From: Mesorhizobium loti
Lineage (GTDB): Bacteria > Pseudomonadota > Alphaproteobacteria > Rhizobiales > Rhizobiaceae
Assembly: GCA_002356515.1 (NCBI GenBank)
Contig: AP017605.1
Span: 2,914,001 to 2,978,000 of the forward strand
DNA length: 64,000 nucleotides
Direction of reading: 5' to 3'
The first letter of the stretch is position 1, and each line of letters opens with the position of its first letter. The notes under the pieces were generated by a model. The model made no database searches. It saw only the letters and a program-made list of their open reading frames with translations, and was not told where the DNA came from. A program made the position numbers and the translations under genes. Below, one piece after another: positions 45,633-54,067 of the stretch.

Positions 45633-46700
45633 ATGCCTCTTGACCATTTCATCACGCTTGGCCGCTCAGGCTTGCGTGTAAGCCCGCTGTGTCTTGGCAC
45701 GATGACATTCGGCGAAGACTTCGGTTGGGGTGCGAGCGAGGAGGACTCGCATGCGATGCTGTCCGCGTATCTCGATCACGGCGGCAACTTCGTCGACACA
45801 GCCAACATCTACACTGGCGGACACTCCGAGAGGATCATCGGCGACTATCTGCGGCAACGGGATGTTCGCCGTGACGGGATTGTACTCGGCACGAAGTTCT
45901 ACTGCAGCCTGTTTCCCGGAGACCCCAACGGCGGCGGTGCTGGGCGCAAGGCGCTCTTGCAGCAGTGCGAAGCGTCGCTCAAGCGACTCCAGACCGATTA
46001 CATCGACATCTACTGGCTCCACAACTGGGATCAGACGACACCCGTCGAAGAGACGCTGCGAGGTCTCGACGATCTCGTCGCGGCCGGCAAGATCCGTTAC
46101 GTCGGCTTCTCGGATATCCCTGCCTGGAAGACGGCCGAAGCGCAGACGATCGCCCACTTTCGGGGATGGGCGCCGGTCATCGCGCTCCAACTTGAATACT
46201 CGTTGCTCGAGCGGACCAGCGAAGGCGAGCTTTTTCCCATGGCCCAGGCTTTGGGAATGGGCATCATGCCTTGGTCGCCGCTGAAGAGCGGATTCCTAAG
46301 CGGCAAGTTCAAGCGCGGCAGTAAAGGAGACGTCGACACGAAGCGCACCGGGTTGGTGGGCATCCCAAGCGAAGCCGACTACGACGTCATCGAAGCGGTC
46401 GCAGCCGTTGCATCGGAGCTGGGAGCAAGCTCCGCGTCGATAGCGCTCGCCTGGGTCAGGTCACGCGCAGGCGTCAGTTCCACCCTTATCGGCGCCAGGC
46501 GCGTCGACCAGCTCAAAGCCAATCTCGATTCCCTCAATGTGACACTGTCTGCCGAGCAGATCAAAAAACTCGATGACGTCTCCAAGCCAAAACTAAATTT
46601 CCCGGCCGAGAACAACGAAATGCTGGCCCCGATGATCGGCTTCCCTGGCACGACCATCGACGGCCGAACGGTGCCCTCAGCATCGCGCCTTGCGGCCTAA
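45633..46700 (+). CDS. Aldo/keto reductase
   Basis: A 355-residue AKR of the IolS/YajO type. The catalytic tetrad is seen: Asp and Tyr in NFVDTANIYTGGHSE, Lys in LGTKFY, and His in WLHNWDQ. The cofactor end has RSRAGVSSTLIGARRVDQLKANL. It reduces an aldehyde or sugar with NADPH; the substrate is unknown. AAAAGGAG precedes the ATG. Divergent from AraC and under the shared half-site. Confidence 0.93.
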   Translation: MPLDHFITLGRSGLRVSPLCLGTMTFGEDFGWGASEEDSHAMLSAYLDHGGNFVDTANIYTGGHSERIIGDYLRQRDVRRDGIVLGTKFYCSLFPGDPNGGGAGRKALLQQCEASLKRLQTDYIDIYWLHNWDQTTPVEETLRGLDDLVAAGKIRYVGFSDIPAWKTAEAQTIAHFRGWAPVIALQLEYSLLERTSEGELFPMAQALGMGIMPWSPLKSGFLSGKFKRGSKGDVDTKRTGLVGIPSEADYDVIEAVAAVASELGASSASIALAWVRSRAGVSSTLIGARRVDQLKANLDSLNVTLSAEQIKKLDDVSKPKLNFPAENNEMLAPMIGFPGTTIDGRTVPSASRLAA

Positions 46701-46911
46701 TCGCTAGATGATGGTCCACGGCTTCTGCCGTGGACCCAGGCAATCCGCGCAATCGGAGGTGTTTCGAGCGAGTTCAAAGATGATGTCATGAAAGCTAGGA
46801 AGAGCGCTCTACAATACCAGCGGCGGTGCCGGACTCCGGCAGGCTTGCGTGATCGCTTTCGCCGCTGAGAGTGCGATCGTCACGACCACCGGACGGACTA
46901 TCCGGCCGATG

Positions 46912-46994
46912 CGAACGATCGCTCATCAAATATGGACGACCAAGCATTCATCGTTCGCACGTGGCTGCGTATTTCTGTCTCCACAAAAAGGAGA
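46912..46994 (+). promoter_or_regulatory. Shared promoter cassette A (sorT-like operon)
   Basis: CGAACGAT (46912-46919) and ATCGTTCG (46950-46957) form a 46-bp inverted repeat with a 30-bp centre. A T-rich block follows, then TCTCC-ACAAAAA-GGAGA (46978-46994), whose right arm is the SD of the sorT-like gene at 47002. The same layout returns at 49640 and 51335. Confidence 0.75.
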
Positions 46995-47001
46995 TATAGC
47001 A

Positions 47002-48249
47002 ATGAGCACAGCCCAAGCGCCAGGTTGGCAAACGCCAGCCCTCCACTTGAGTCGTCGGAATTTCGTTGCGGCGATGGGTGCCGCGGGGTTGCTGTTTCTG
47101 CCGAAGCACGCCGCCGCAGACGAAATGATAGATCTCGGCCTGCCGGGTGGCGGCGGGGAGCGGCCGGTGACCACGGCCTTCCCGCAAAAAGGCAAGATGA
47201 TCCTCCAGCGGACCCGGCCGCCGCTTCTTGAAACGCCCTTCGAGGTGTTCGATCAAGGCGTATTGACGCCGAACGATCGCTTCTTCGTGCGTTGGCATTG
47301 GGCAAATATTCCAGCGCAGGTCGACGCCGGCAGCTTTCGACTGAATATCCGAGGCCATGTGAACGCGACACTCAGCTTGTCGCTCGCTGATCTGGTAGCG
47401 ATGCCGACTTTCGAGATTGTCGCGGTCAACCAGTGCTCAGGCAATTCGCGAGGCCTATATGTTCCGCGCGTGCCGGGCGCGCAATGGGGCAACGGCGCGA
47501 TGAGCAATGCGCGCTGGACTGGGGTCCGCCTCAAGGACGTTCTGGATCGGGCCGGTGTCAAGGCCGGAGCGATCAGTGTGCGTTTCAGTGGTCTCGACGA
47601 GCAGGTGATCGAGGAAGCACCGCACTTCATGAAATCCCTTTCCGTCGACCACGCACGGGATGGAGAGGTAATGATCGCCTATGCGATGAATGGTGAGCAG
47701 TTGCCGCTCGTCAACGGATTTCCGCTGCGCCTCATCGTTCCTGGCTGGTATTCGACCTATTGGGTCAAAATGCTCAACGACATCGAAGTACTGGATCGGC
47801 CTGACGACAATTTCTGGATGGCGAAGGCCTACGTCATCCCGGATACACCTTTCGCGGCAGTGAAGCCTGGCGAGACCGGATACAAAACCGTTCCGATCAA
47901 CCGGATGCTGCCCCGCTCTTTCGTGACCAATCTGAAGTCCGGCGCTCGGGTAAAGGCAAATGCGCCGCTCACGCTGCGCGGAATTGCTTTCGGCGGTGAT
48001 ACTGGCATCAACAAAGTCGATTTATCGAGTGACGGTGGCGCCACTTGGTCTCCTACCCAACTTGAATCGGATGAAGGTAAGTATAGCTTTCGAAGGTGGG
48101 AGACATCGATCTCTCCAACACCTGGTGATCATCAGATCTTAGTTCGCTGCACCAATTCAAATGGCGAAGTTCAGCCGATGCAGACCTATTGGAACCCATC
48201 AGGTTTCATGCGGAATGTCATTGAATCCATCAGCTTTAGCGCAGCGTGA
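47002..48249 (+). CDS. sorT: Sulfite dehydrogenase, SorT-like molybdoenzyme
   Basis: A 415-residue sulfite-oxidase-family protein. An N-terminal Tat signal (SRRNFVAAMGAAGLLF) directs it to the periplasm in folded form. The Mo-ligating Cys is in VAVNQCSGNSRG; the molybdopterin region continues to SLSVDHARDGEVMIAYAMNGEQLP and RLIVPGWYSTYWVK, and the C-terminal Mo-co_dimer domain has FGGDTGINKVDLSSDGGATWS. The next two genes, a cytochrome c and a pseudoazurin, give the same trio as the S. meliloti sorT operon. It should oxidise sulfite to sulfate. The start MSTAQAPGW follows GGAGA. Confidence 0.85.
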   Translation: MSTAQAPGWQTPALHLSRRNFVAAMGAAGLLFLPKHAAADEMIDLGLPGGGGERPVTTAFPQKGKMILQRTRPPLLETPFEVFDQGVLTPNDRFFVRWHWANIPAQVDAGSFRLNIRGHVNATLSLSLADLVAMPTFEIVAVNQCSGNSRGLYVPRVPGAQWGNGAMSNARWTGVRLKDVLDRAGVKAGAISVRFSGLDEQVIEEAPHFMKSLSVDHARDGEVMIAYAMNGEQLPLVNGFPLRLIVPGWYSTYWVKMLNDIEVLDRPDDNFWMAKAYVIPDTPFAAVKPGETGYKTVPINRMLPRSFVTNLKSGARVKANAPLTLRGIAFGGDTGINKVDLSSDGGATWSPTQLESDEGKYSFRRWETSISPTPGDHQILVRCTNSNGEVQPMQTYWNPSGFMRNVIESISFSAA

Positions 48250-48259
48250 GGAAGGGGCC

Positions 48260-48598
48260 ATGTCAAGATTTCTCGCGCCTTTGGTCCTCGCCACCATCAT
48301 TGTCGAGGTTGGGTTCAGTGTTTCGACGGCAGCAGCGCCTGCCTCGATGCACTTCAATTCGCTGTCGCTCGACCTGCCATTCGGGGACCGGATGTTTGAT
48401 GGTCCCGATGCGGACGCGATCAACAACAACTGCCTTGCATGCCATTCGGCAGGCATGGTCCTGAATCAACCCAAGCTGCCGCGCAAAGTCTGGGAAGCGG
48501 AAGTCGAAAAAATGCGCACGGCCTACAAGGCTCCAGTCGCGGAGGAGGATGTAAAGGCGATCGTCGACTACCTCACGCGGATCAAGGGATCAGATTAG
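48260..48598 (+). CDS. sorU: Monohaem cytochrome c, SorU-like
   Basis: A 112-residue periplasmic cytochrome. A signal peptide precedes APASMHF, and the haem motif CLACH is near residue 65, with Met in GMVLNQPKLP as possible sixth ligand. It begins 10 bp after the SorT stop behind GAAGGGG. It would accept electrons from the molybdoenzyme and pass them on. Confidence 0.85.
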   Translation: MSRFLAPLVLATIIVEVGFSVSTAAAPASMHFNSLSLDLPFGDRMFDGPDADAINNNCLACHSAGMVLNQPKLPRKVWEAEVEKMRTAYKAPVAEEDVKAIVDYLTRIKGSD

Positions 48599-48743
48599 GG
48601 GTCTGCAACTGCCCCTCACGCACATGCGCTTGTCCGCTCGTGATCGGGCCTGCCATTCCTCAGCGGATTCAACGCTCTCTACGCACCACTCTCAATAATT
48701 AATCAAACCTCGCGGAAGCATCTCGCCGGGGGAAGGAGAACTG

Positions 48744-49190
48744 ATGAAATATTTGCTCGCGCTCGCCACCATCGCCGGTTCTTTGTTGATCGGCGGCGTC
48801 GCCTCGGCCGCAACCTTCGAAGTGAAGATGCTGAACAAGGGAAGCGATGGCCAGATGATGGTGTTTGAGCCAGCACTGCTGAAGATCCAGCCGGGTGACA
48901 CGGTCAAGTTCATTCCGACCGACAAGACACATGACGCCGAGACGATACCGGGAATGCTTCCCTCCGGTGCACAGCCGTTCAAGGGCGCTTTGTCACAGAG
49001 GCTTTCCGTGACGTTTCAGGAGCCCGGAATTTACGGCTACCGCTGTGCACCCCATTTCGGCTTCGGCATGGTCGGATTGATTGAAGTTGGTGAGAATACG
49101 TCAAATCTCGATGCGGCGAGACAGATCAAGCTGCCGCCGCTTGCTACGAAGCGGATGTCTGGACTGTTCGATCAAGTTTCCGCTCACTAG
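48744..49190 (+). CDS. Pseudoazurin
   Basis: A 148-residue blue copper protein. A signal peptide ends ASAA, then FEVKMLNKGSDGQMMVFEPALLKIQPGDTVKFIPTDKTHDAE with the first His ligand, and YGYRCAPHFGFGMVG with Cys, His and Met. It would carry electrons from the sulfite dehydrogenase and cytochrome c to an oxidase, as Azu2 in S. meliloti. A separate SD (GGAAGGAG) precedes it, 145 bp after the cytochrome gene. Confidence 0.93.
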   Translation: MKYLLALATIAGSLLIGGVASAATFEVKMLNKGSDGQMMVFEPALLKIQPGDTVKFIPTDKTHDAETIPGMLPSGAQPFKGALSQRLSVTFQEPGIYGYRCAPHFGFGMVGLIEVGENTSNLDAARQIKLPPLATKRMSGLFDQVSAH

Positions 49191-49639
49191 TGCCGCTTTG
49201 ACCCTTGGCGATATGTTCGGCAAGGGCCGGGCTTCTCGGTCAGTTTCCAGAAAATCCTGCCCGAGAAGCCGCGAAATTTGTGTGTACCTGCCGAGGCTGA
49301 TCGTGTGACTCATAGGGATGCGGCCGCGCTACGGAAGGATCGTATCGAAGTCGTTCTCGATTGGAAGAGCGACTTGGCCCCGCATTGCCGCGGAGCGCGC
49401 GGCATATTCGGCGCAGGTCTTAGCGTACCTGCGCACCACGGCGGCCTCCTGCCGCGCCCTCGTTTAACCTCGCCGATGCCTGCTTTCGAGGAGTGGCAGA
49501 GTTGACGTCAACGACCGGGCTGGGGCGCTCAGCTGAATGCCCGCAATCTGGCGATGAGCCAATGTCTTTGGAAAGGCAACTCCAACCCAATGGCCGATGA
49601 GGATCGGGGTGGCGGCAATCAGACGTATCCGGCCGATCG
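49191..49639. other. Non-coding stretch after the pseudoazurin gene
   Basis: GGCTTCTCGG and CCGAGAAGCC (49230-49239, 49261-49270) pair perfectly across a 21-base loop, without a T-run. Apart from that no gene or motif is supported up to cassette B at 49640. Confidence 0.45.
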
Positions 49640-49724
49640 CGAACGATCGCTCATATTTTCTGGACTATTGAGCATTCATCGTTCGACTCCTGTCGCTTAT
49701 TCATGTCTCCATGAAAACGGAGAC
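49640..49724 (+). promoter_or_regulatory. Shared promoter cassette B (alpha/beta hydrolase)
   Basis: CGAACGAT (49640-49647) and ATCGTTCG (49678-49685) give the same 46-bp inverted repeat. GTCTCC-ATGAAAAC-GGAGAC (49705-49724) is the leader hairpin. Here no start codon follows the GGAG directly; the hydrolase ATG is 100 bp downstream, as if the original first gene had been replaced. The left flank TATCCGGCCGAT is also shared with cassette A. Confidence 0.72.
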
Positions 49725-49823
49725 ATTCCCCACAGCCACGCCACGCGCAACGGTTTCGCCCTGCGCATTCCCCTCCTCTGACCCAGCCCAATCTCCACTC
49801 CAGTTCTCGAAAGGATATCCGTC

Positions 49824-50864
49824 ATGAACACGATCAAGACGGCTGCTGCCGCTGCCGCCATGGCGCTGACCGCCTCCGGCACCGCGCTTGCCCAGGCCGC
49901 ACCGCCCGTCGCCGACGACCCGAACCTCGACCCGCAGGTCCGGTCATTTCTTGAGCAGATCAACAAAGACCCATCCCCGTTTTGGGAACTGCCGCAACCT
50001 CGCCCCCAAGAAATTTTGACAGGCCTTCAGAACCAGACGCCGGTTGACATGTCGGGCGTTTCAACGTCGGAGCGTACCATCCTGGTCGAGGGCCGGCGGG
50101 TGAAGCTCTACATCATGAAGCCCGATAAGGCTGCGAAGAAGCCCGGCGTATTGCTGTTCATTCACGGCGGCGTGTGGATCGTCGGCAACTTCGACAACCA
50201 TCAGCGCCTGCTGCGTGATCTCGTCGTTAAGTCGGGCCAGGTCGGTGTGTTCGTCGAATACACCTCTCTTCCCGAGGCGAAGTTCCCGACCCAGCTCGAC
50301 GAGAGCTATGCTGCGTTGGAATGGGTGAAAGCGCATGCTGCGGACTTCGGCGCCGACGGCAGCCGCATCGCGGTCGCCGGGAATTCGGTGGGCGGCGACA
50401 TGACGGCCGCACTCTCACTGATGGCCAAGGACCGCAATGGCCCGAAGATCAGCTATCAGGTGCTGTTCATTCCCGCGACCGACGCCAGCGTCGATAGCGC
50501 CTCCTATCTGACCTATGGACAGGACCGATTTCTTGGCCGAGCGTTCATGAAATACGGCTGGGATCTCTACACTCCAGATGCTGGGCAGCGTGACAATCGT
50601 TACGTGTCCCCGCTCCGCGCCACCCTCGATGAACTGCACGGTCTGCCGCCCGCACTGGTGATCACCGCAGAGAATGATCCGCTTCGGGACGAGGGCGAAG
50701 CCTATGCTCGCAAGTTGAAAGCGGCCGGAAATACGGTCTCGGCAGTGCGGTTCAACGGTACGATCCATGACTTCGTGCTACTCAACGCGCTCAAGGACCT
50801 GCCTTCTACTCAGGCAGCCATCCAACTCGCAGCGGACGGAATTCGTCAGCACCTCGATCACTGA
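49824..50864 (+). CDS. Secreted alpha/beta hydrolase (HSL/acetyl-esterase-like)
   Basis: A 346-residue hydrolase with a Sec signal (MNTIKTAAAAAAMALTASG). The oxyanion motif HGGVWIVG, the nucleophile GNSVGGD, and the C-terminal His in NGTIHDFVLL show a hormone-sensitive-lipase-type carboxylesterase. It acts in the periplasm on a small ester or a lactone. The ATG at 49824 follows AAAGGAT. A very stable hairpin comes directly after the stop. Confidence 0.9.
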   Translation: MNTIKTAAAAAAMALTASGTALAQAAPPVADDPNLDPQVRSFLEQINKDPSPFWELPQPRPQEILTGLQNQTPVDMSGVSTSERTILVEGRRVKLYIMKPDKAAKKPGVLLFIHGGVWIVGNFDNHQRLLRDLVVKSGQVGVFVEYTSLPEAKFPTQLDESYAALEWVKAHAADFGADGSRIAVAGNSVGGDMTAALSLMAKDRNGPKISYQVLFIPATDASVDSASYLTYGQDRFLGRAFMKYGWDLYTPDAGQRDNRYVSPLRATLDELHGLPPALVITAENDPLRDEGEAYARKLKAAGNTVSAVRFNGTIHDFVLLNALKDLPSTQAAIQLAADGIRQHLDH

Positions 50865-50876
50865 GATCAACCCATT

Positions 50877-50908
50877 CACACGGCGCAGCGTCCGCGCTGC
50901 GCCGTGTG
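50877..50908 (+). terminator. Very stable 14-bp hairpin after the hydrolase gene
   Basis: CACACGGCGCAGCG pairs perfectly with CGCTGCGCCGTGTG over the loop TCCG, 13 bp after the stop. No T-run follows. Confidence 0.6.
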
Positions 50909-51334
50909 TCATGTGTACGCTTCACGGAACGTCGGATCGGGCGCTCGTTGCCATGGCGCAATTGGATGCAGCTGAGCGGCAGACCTCTGCCAAGAATAAG
51001 ATGCAGCGACCGTTCCTGGCTTAAACGAGCCTCCGGACTCTCCCACTGGATTCATATGTGACAAGCTGCAATTGGCTGCGCTCCGGATCGCAATCATCGA
51101 CCGGTGATCCACGCTTATTGCAAAACGGTCGCGCCGGATCACAAAGGCAAACTGGCAAGCCAGCGGGGGCAAGGAAGGCGCTCATGCGCTCTCTGTGCGC
51201 GCCCCCCATCGACCGCTAACATTCAAAGCCCCCATTGCCGATTGGTGATAGGGAGATGCCAAGCGCCGAGCTTCGATACGATCAACCGGCCTCTCAGGCA
51301 AGAACGCTCGCACGCTGCCATAGCCTGTCGACGG
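50909..51334. other. Non-coding stretch before cassette C
   Basis: No reading frame here has a ribosome site or domain, and no further repeat of the cassette is seen until 51335. Confidence 0.5.
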
Positions 51335-51417
51335 CGAACGATCGCTCATATTTTATGAACCAGTAAGCATTCATCGTTCCGCCCTGGTCGATTATTCCAT
51401 CTCCATGGAAACGGAGA
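51335..51417 (+). promoter_or_regulatory. Shared promoter cassette C (SDR)
   Basis: CGAACGAT (51335-51342) and ATCGTTCC (51373-51380, last base changed) form the same 46-bp repeat. TCTCC-ATGGAAAC-GGAGA (51400-51417) follows, and its right arm is the SD of the SDR at 51425, 8 bases away. Confidence 0.75.
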
Positions 51418-51424
51418 CACAGCA

Positions 51425-52441
51425 ATGAACACAACACAGGCACCGATCCGTTCAGGATTTAGCCGCGCCTCCACGACCGTCGACGTCATCAAGGGAGTCG
51501 ATCTCGTCGGCAAGGTAGCGATCGTCACAGGCGGCTACTCAGGCCTGGGACTTGAAACAGCGTGCACGCTCGCCTCAGCGGGCGCGCGAATTATCGTGCC
51601 GGCGCGTGACGTCGAGCGCGCGCGCAGGGCCATCGCCGAAGCTGGCGGCGGCATGGAGGTTCAATCGATGGACCTCACCGATCCGCGCTCGATCGATGAC
51701 TTCGCGCGCGACTTCGTCGAGACAGGCCTGCCGCTTCATATGCTCATCAACAACGCCGGCATCATGGCGCTGCCCGAACTGAAGCACGATGTGCAAGGCA
51801 ACGAATTGCAGTTTGCCACCAACCATCTCGGCCATTTCCGGCTGACCCTTCGGCTCTGGCCGGCGCTGAAGCGCGCTCATGGCGCGCGCGTCGTGTCGGT
51901 CTCGTCCGCGGGACATCGCTTCTCGCCAGTGGTTTTCGACGACATCAATTTCGAGCGCCGCGCCTATGACCCTTTCAAGGCCTATGGTCAGTCGAAGACG
52001 GCCAATATCCTCTTCGCAGTCGCCCTCGACCGGCGAGGCAAGGAAGAAGGCATTCGCGCGTTCGCGCTTCATCCCGGCGGAATAGCGGCAACGAATCTCG
52101 GTACGCATGTCGGGGTAGAAATGCTGAAAAAGACCGGGTTCGTCGACGAGAATGATCGGCCGGTCGTCGATCTGAGCCGTGACCTAAAATCGGTGCCACA
52201 GGGAGCGGCCACCCACGTCTGGTGCGCGGTCAGCCCGCAGCTCGACGGCAAAGGCGGGGTGTACTGCGCCGATTCAGACATCACCCCCGTATTGCCGGAG
52301 GGCGGTTCTTTCGCTCTGACTGAAGATCGTGCCAATCGCGGCACCGGGGTCCAGGCCTATGCGGTCGACCAGAAAGCCGCCGAAGAGCTTTGGCGCAGAA
52401 GCGAGGAGATCACCAATATCTCCATCCAAAGCCAGTCGTGA
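51425..52441 (+). CDS. SDR family oxidoreductase, retinol-dehydrogenase-like
   Basis: A 338-residue extended SDR. AIVTGGYSGLGLETA is the cofactor motif, NNAG and YGQSK the catalytic region, and TNHLGHFRLTLRLWPALK the substrate-side helix typical of retinol dehydrogenase-like and WWOX-like SDRs. Arg in PARDVERARR favours NADP(H). It is driven by promoter cassette C. Substrate unknown, but it shares control with the AKR, hydrolase and sulfite dehydrogenase units. Confidence 0.9.
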   Translation: MNTTQAPIRSGFSRASTTVDVIKGVDLVGKVAIVTGGYSGLGLETACTLASAGARIIVPARDVERARRAIAEAGGGMEVQSMDLTDPRSIDDFARDFVETGLPLHMLINNAGIMALPELKHDVQGNELQFATNHLGHFRLTLRLWPALKRAHGARVVSVSSAGHRFSPVVFDDINFERRAYDPFKAYGQSKTANILFAVALDRRGKEEGIRAFALHPGGIAATNLGTHVGVEMLKKTGFVDENDRPVVDLSRDLKSVPQGAATHVWCAVSPQLDGKGGVYCADSDITPVLPEGGSFALTEDRANRGTGVQAYAVDQKAAEELWRRSEEITNISIQSQS

Positions 52442-52718
52442 CGCGACGACGTTGCGCTGCCTCCCCGTCCAGTGGTTCGATCGCATTGGCGCGCGCGCTT
52501 CAGTCCAAAAGGGCCTCGCCACCTTTCGGAGAGACTGAGGCGGGTGCAGCCGATATTGGCCGCGATCGACATGATCGCTGGCTCTTGGGACGGCTGATCA
52601 TGCTCGTGATCCAGAACCCGCCGCACGGCGCGCTGGCGTACTTGTCTTACTCATATCGACTAGCCTTCTCAGGAATTGAAGCCTCCGGCAAACCCGGCGG
52701 GTTCAATGCAGTTGACGA

Positions 52719-53495
52719 TTAGGCCTCGCCTTGTACCTGCTTGCGAATATCGTCAGCGAGTGGGTGCAGCGCTTCAGAGGGCAATGAGCCCACAAGACTG
52801 TAACCCATACCGTTCGACGCCCAAGCCCAGCCGTCAACCTTGCCTTGGGAGTGGGGCGTCATCGTCCGCGTCTGGTCCACGGCCATCGGTCTTGTCAACA
52901 TGACAAGGCGCGTGCCCTGGTCATTGTCATACATCAGCATCAGGCCGGCGCCGTGAGGTGTGGAAACGACGCGACCGCCCATCAGCCGATAGCCGGACTT
53001 CGACAGGTCTGGCAGGACCGGCTTGCGCCCCATCCGTTCAGTCGACCAGTCAACCAGTTCTACCATATTGTCGGCCCGGAGCTCCACCGGCCTGGTCCTG
53101 TCTCCTGCATAGGTGGTGAAACTGTCAGAGGCTTCGCGAGCGAGGGCGACCACACCTTCGGTTGGAGGCACCATCATATCGCGCATGTACCAGCCGCCGG
53201 ATCCGCCGGCGAACAGAAGCACCGCGGCGGCGGCTGCAAGCCGCCAGCTGGAGACCCTGCTTTGCCGTCTGGTGGCAATGATGTGGTTGAGATTGAGCCT
53301 TGATGGCACTGGCTCGCCAGCGATGGGGTCAAAGGCGCCCTGCAAAAGGGTGCGCTGGACGGAATAGGAGGCAAAACGATTGGCGACATCCGGGTGCTTG
53401 TCGAGATACGCGGAGACTTCCTCGTTTCGGGCAGCGTCAAGCCGGCCGTCGACATAGGCGTGGAGATCGTCCTCGGTGATTGGCCTATCCGTCAT
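52719..53495 (-). CDS. Membrane anti-sigma factor
   Basis: A 258-residue protein. The N-terminal ITEDDLHAYVDGRLDAARNEEV is the cytoplasmic sigma-binding helix of this anti-sigma class, with no His/Cys zinc set. One membrane helix (WRLAAAAAVLLFAGGSGGW) lies near residue 83, and the periplasmic part has GYRLMGGRVVSTPHGAGLMLMYDNDQGTR. Its ATG overlaps the sigma stop as ATGA. In S. meliloti a comparable sigma/anti-sigma pair (RpoE4 type) responds to sulfite next to sorT. Confidence 0.88.
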   Translation of the reverse strand: MTDRPITEDDLHAYVDGRLDAARNEEVSAYLDKHPDVANRFASYSVQRTLLQGAFDPIAGEPVPSRLNLNHIIATRRQSRVSSWRLAAAAAVLLFAGGSGGWYMRDMMVPPTEGVVALAREASDSFTTYAGDRTRPVELRADNMVELVDWSTERMGRKPVLPDLSKSGYRLMGGRVVSTPHGAGLMLMYDNDQGTRLVMLTRPMAVDQTRTMTPHSQGKVDGWAWASNGMGYSLVGSLPSEALHPLADDIRKQVQGEA

Positions 53496-54016
53496 TTCAC
53501 TCTCCGCAGATGTGAGCCCGGTCTAACGCCCCTGGCGGGGCTTTCCAAGATCTGCCGCAGGCGCTCACGCGCGCGCGACAGTCGCGACATCACGGTTCCG
53601 ATTGGGATCGCCAGTACTTCGGCGACCTGGGCGTAGCTAAGGTCTTCGACAGCTACCAGCAGCAGCACGCTACGCGGTTCCTCCGGCAGTTGTTGGATCG
53701 CCGAGACGACGTCCTCTCTTGCAAGCTCGTCCTCCTGCGTCGGCGGATGCGCCATGAGATCGTCTGCGATCTCTTCTATGGCAACATGTTGGCCGCGCCG
53801 GGCCGCCTGCCGCAGCCGGCTGACTGCAAGATTGTGCAGGATCGCGAACACCCAGGTGCGGGCATCATCATTTCGGCGCCGGTGCCAATGAGAGATCACG
53901 CGTTCAAGGCAGTCCTGCACGAGATCGTCAGCAGCGACCGCGTCGTGAACGAAACCACGGGCATAGCGTCGTAATGCCGGGATCATCGGTTCGACCTGGA
54001 AAAGAAGATCATCCAT
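53492..54016 (-). CDS. ECF RNA polymerase sigma factor
   Basis: A 174-residue ECF sigma factor. Region 2 has AVAADDLVQDCLERVISHW and TWVFAILHNLAVSRLR; region 4 has LPEEPRSVLLLVAVEDLSYAQVAEVLAIPIGTVMSRLSRARERLR. The start MDDLLFQVEPM is preferred over ATG 54067. It is followed by its anti-sigma factor and lies 51 bp after the beta-propeller gene. It could drive the sorT-type operon, as in S. meliloti. Confidence 0.92.
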   Translation of the reverse strand: MDDLLFQVEPMIPALRRYARGFVHDAVAADDLVQDCLERVISHWHRRRNDDARTWVFAILHNLAVSRLRQAARRGQHVAIEEIADDLMAHPPTQEDELAREDVVSAIQQLPEEPRSVLLLVAVEDLSYAQVAEVLAIPIGTVMSRLSRARERLRQILESPARGVRPGSHLRRVK

Positions 54017-54067
54017 CGCACTGCGTCCCGTGGTTGGCCCGCCTCGACCGAGGCGGGCCATTTTCAC

